From positions 248,001-312,000 of the forward strand of contig NWQR01000002.1 of the NCBI GenBank assembly GCA_002798275.1: a stretch of DNA of 64,000 bases, read 5' to 3'. This DNA is from Lysobacteraceae bacterium NML08-0793 (GTDB lineage: Bacteria > Pseudomonadota > Gammaproteobacteria > Xanthomonadales > Xanthomonadaceae). A program made the position numbers and the translations under genes. Below the pieces are notes generated by a model. That model worked only from the letters and a program-made list of their open reading frames with translations. It had not been told where the DNA came from and made no database searches. Below are positions 61,904 to 64,000 of the stretch, one piece after another (the stretch's first letter is position 1; every line of letters begins with the position of its first letter).

Positions 61904-64000
61904 TTACCAAATCAGGCCATGTACAGATCTTTTCATCGCAGAGCGTTTTTCCTGACTCTCCTGCAAATGCTGATGAATAGACTGATCCGATGGCTGCGCC
62001 CTAGCTTTCAACGTTCCATTTTCATCAATAACGGAAATACCATTTGCATGCCCGGCAAGGTGACCAAATGCGCGCTCAATCAAATGTGCCAACTCCCCAT
62101 CATTCACTCCTGTTTCATCGGAAAAAGACAGCATCGACAACCCTGCCGATTCGATTAGCGGACGCAAACAATCCAATCTTGACCAAAACATTGTGCCTGC
62201 AAAGAAGCCATATTTTTTTGAAAAAGCCTCATCACCCATCAGCATCCAGGCAAGCCCACCATTATCGTGGTATGGATATTTTTCCAAAGAAACAAAGTAT
62301 GGCGCCCCTCCGATCATTGAAGCCTCTCTGCCCCTGAGGTGGGAAACAATACCTGAAACGCGCCCAGCATCCCCAAGTAGGAACTCAAGGCTTTCCTCCC
62401 GCCAAATATCCCCAAATTCGGGAAGCATTTTTCCACCCAAATAGTAGCCACGCTTGGTCTGGAGCTTCAAAACTAACTCATGCCTTGATGCAAGCATCAG
62501 TGGCAATACATCAAGGAACGGAGCAATATCCCGACCACGATTACAGACCCTATAAAACACCGCATCAGGATAGTTCTGCAGAACCTTTTTCTCAATGACA
62601 TCTGCCCCCCAATCCGGCAAAGTCACCACCAAATCAAAGTTTTCTTCAATATTGTTCAATTTGGAAAGTATTTCATCCACCAAATCTGCATAATAAAGAT
62701 GCGCAACAACACAAATTTTCCTACCTGAAGAATTCAACCTATCGGAAATACTCTTCAGCGCACGCTTTCTGGAGTCCTCCTTGTCCTTAGGCAACGGATA
62801 GATGCCTGCCCCCCCATTAAAAACATCCTGAGCAGTGCGCAGCAGCACTTCAACCATTTCCCCTTTACCCTCTTCTATACCGCGCCTTGGCGAACGCCCC
62901 TCGAGAAAACCATGTGTAGCGTAATGAATCACTGGACATACCTCTGCATCCCTGATATCTGGATACATCTCAAGATAATAATTCCGGTCAACTATACCCA
63001 GCCTCTCGAAAAAAGCATGTCGGGACTCATTGCCCTCCAACTTCTCATCCAGCCAAGCCGAAAGCTCCGAGACATTCTTTTTATCAGACTCGGAAATCAT
63101 TCTGCTAACCAGGAAAACAATATCCCTCCCGGCACCTCCACTTTTTTCAACACTCTTTTCTTTTTCACCATCTTGTTCCGGCGCAGCGATATTAGTTGGA
63201 ACACCAAATTCATTGGTTCCCGCCACAGATATCCCTTTCAACATTGCCGTTTTTGCAAATATGGAACTCTGCACATTCAAGGACTGGTACATTCCACTTG
63301 CCATCGCCAATGGACTCTTATCAAGACGCCAAAGACCATTGATCAGACCCACCATTTGCATAAACAAGGCAGGGTTCCCTCGTTCTGCAGCAGGACGCAG
63401 ATAGCCATTCAGGAAAAATCTGCGCAGCAATCCAATGCCGTAAAGATATTTATTCTTATCATAATCTCCGGACAAAAACTCCTGAATCGTCGGAAAGATT
63501 CCAGTTGGCTTGTAAACAGCATCCCCCATGACGATTACCGGCTTGTCATAGTAGAGCGCCTCAAATCCTGTAGAGCTATTGACAGTAACAACGGCATCCG
63601 ACATTGAAATGAGTCGAGAATTGTTGTAATCGCTATCCTGCTCATCACACCAGAAAACATCGGCTGCCCACGGCTCAATCGCATTACGGGCAATCTTATT
63701 CTCCAGCCTGGCATTGGCACGATGCCTCGATGCTGGATGTGGCTTGATGATAACCTTGCAGCCGCCCTCAACTAATTTTGGCACCACATCCAGTACCACG
63801 TCGCTCACCGTCTTGTAAGGTGAAAATCTCAAAAGATTGGCATCATCATAAAGCTGCAACGGCAGGAAAACCGTTTTCCCCCTACTCATGAACGCTGCTG
63901 GCAGCTCTGCAGGTGGAGGCAGAAACTGATCTTCATATGCAGTAGAGCCGATATTTTCTGCATAAGCCAGAAGCGCCTCTGTTGCAGAGAGTGACTTTCC
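61904..64000 (-). CDS. Capsule-synthesis (Kdo-transferase-like) + YPD motif + RgpF-like fusion, 5' end outside the window
   Basis: The frame is open to the window edge; Met at 63889 is internal. Upstream part: PF05159-type capsule synthesis domain, FLPLQLYDDANLLR, VIIKPHP (63745 region) and TVNSSTGFEALYYDKP (63583 region), the signature shared by KpsC/KpsS-type beta-Kdo transferases. Middle: a copy of the YYLEMYPDIRDAE...HYATHGFLEGRSP motif (62983-62888) common in polysaccharide enzymes. Downstream part (about 62720-62030): rhamnan synthesis F (RgpF) domain with VVAHLYYADLVDEIL, NRGRDIAPFLDVLPL and LKLQTKRGYY. Probably two transferase activities in one chain. The next gene starts 51 bases later. 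Confidence 0.75.
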   Translation of the reverse strand, partial: GKSLSATEALLAYAENIGSTAYEDQFLPPPAELPAAFMSRGKTVFLPLQLYDDANLLRFSPYKTVSDVVLDVVPKLVEGGCKVIIKPHPASRHRANARLENKIARNAIEPWAADVFWCDEQDSDYNNSRLISMSDAVVTVNSSTGFEALYYDKPVIVMGDAVYKPTGIFPTIQEFLSGDYDKNKYLYGIGLLRRFFLNGYLRPAAERGNPALFMQMVGLINGLWRLDKSPLAMASGMYQSLNVQSSIFAKTAMLKGISVAGTNEFGVPTNIAAPEQDGEKEKSVEKSGGAGRDIVFLVSRMISESDKKNVSELSAWLDEKLEGNESRHAFFERLGIVDRNYYLEMYPDIRDAEVCPVIHYATHGFLEGRSPRRGIEEGKGEMVEVLLRTAQDVFNGGAGIYPLPKDKEDSRKRALKSISDRLNSSGRKICVVAHLYYADLVDEILSKLNNIEENFDLVVTLPDWGADVIEKKVLQNYPDAVFYRVCNRGRDIAPFLDVLPLMLASRHELVLKLQTKRGYYLGGKMLPEFGDIWREESLEFLLGDAGRVSGIVSHLRGREASMIGGAPYFVSLEKYPYHDNGGLAWMLMGDEAFSKKYGFFAGTMFWSRLDCLRPLIESAGLSMLSFSDETGVNDGELAHLIERAFGHLAGHANGISVIDENGTLKARAQPSDQSIHQHLQESQEKRSAMKRSVHGLIW

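Overview
The window looks like chromosomal DNA of a GC-rich gammaproteobacterium of the Xanthomonadales/Lysobacterales type. The evidence is gene order and protein character: ndk-rlmN-pilF-rodZ-yfgM-bamB-der on one strand, petABC followed by sspA-sspB, phoH/ybeY/corC in one operon, and an ahpC-ahpF-oxyR cluster with an AhpC of the Xanthomonas form. An intergenic hairpin repeat also resembles ones I associate with that group. No rRNA, tRNA, CRISPR array, transposase or phage gene was seen. Most of the window is dense housekeeping sequence with many 1-8 nt gene overlaps.

Layout. 1-2.3 kb: the end of an M13 peptidase that has lost catalytic residues, then an intergenic cluster of DnaA boxes arranged as a duplicated unit. 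2.3-3.6 kb: MarR regulator, HEAT-repeat (AlkD-like) protein and a short ORF, the last two apparently cut. 3.7-7.6 kb (minus): two FKBP isomerases and the ugd-slyX-DUF2058 operon. 7.7-10.9 kb (plus): a self-contained YtrA-type module (palindromic promoter, 58-residue membrane peptide, GntR regulator, ABC ATPase, permease) and a DUF2884 lipoprotein. 11-11.5 kb: a hairpin repeat. 11.5-26.4 kb (minus): MoeB/ThiF-rhodanese, Der, BamB, YfgM-like, RodZ, PilF, RlmN, Ndk, then MTI phosphorylase-HPT, NagZ, CYTH, RlmD, and a YdbL/YdbH envelope pair.

26-48 kb: an orphan REC-HPt protein facing a GacA/UvrY-like regulator, an M48 protease, an FGE-fold lipoprotein, RNase D, SspB/SspA, the cytochrome bc1 operon, an SLT transglycosylase, MiaB, a TonB receptor of haem type, and a plus-strand run phoH - exported protein - ybeY - GumN-like - corC - DUF4105 - nitroreductase - Xni-like nuclease. 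48-57.7 kb: a membrane protein of the family called 'site-specific recombinase', a NUDIX hydrolase, PPK2, a short PhnA protein, proline iminopeptidase, PrmC, and the peroxide-defence cluster ahpC-ahpF-oxyR with a recognisable OxyR site.

From about 57.7 kb to the end the base composition becomes visibly AT-richer and the genes change to surface-polysaccharide synthesis: kdsA, a 1078-residue protein joining SGNH/AlgX-type acyl-transfer domains to a glycosyltransferase, and (cut by the window end) a capsule-synthesis (Kdo-transferase-like)-RgpF fusion. This is the most accessory part. It looks like one end of an acquired capsule or LPS locus with its own Kdo supply, and the fusion proteins are the best candidates for undescribed biology.
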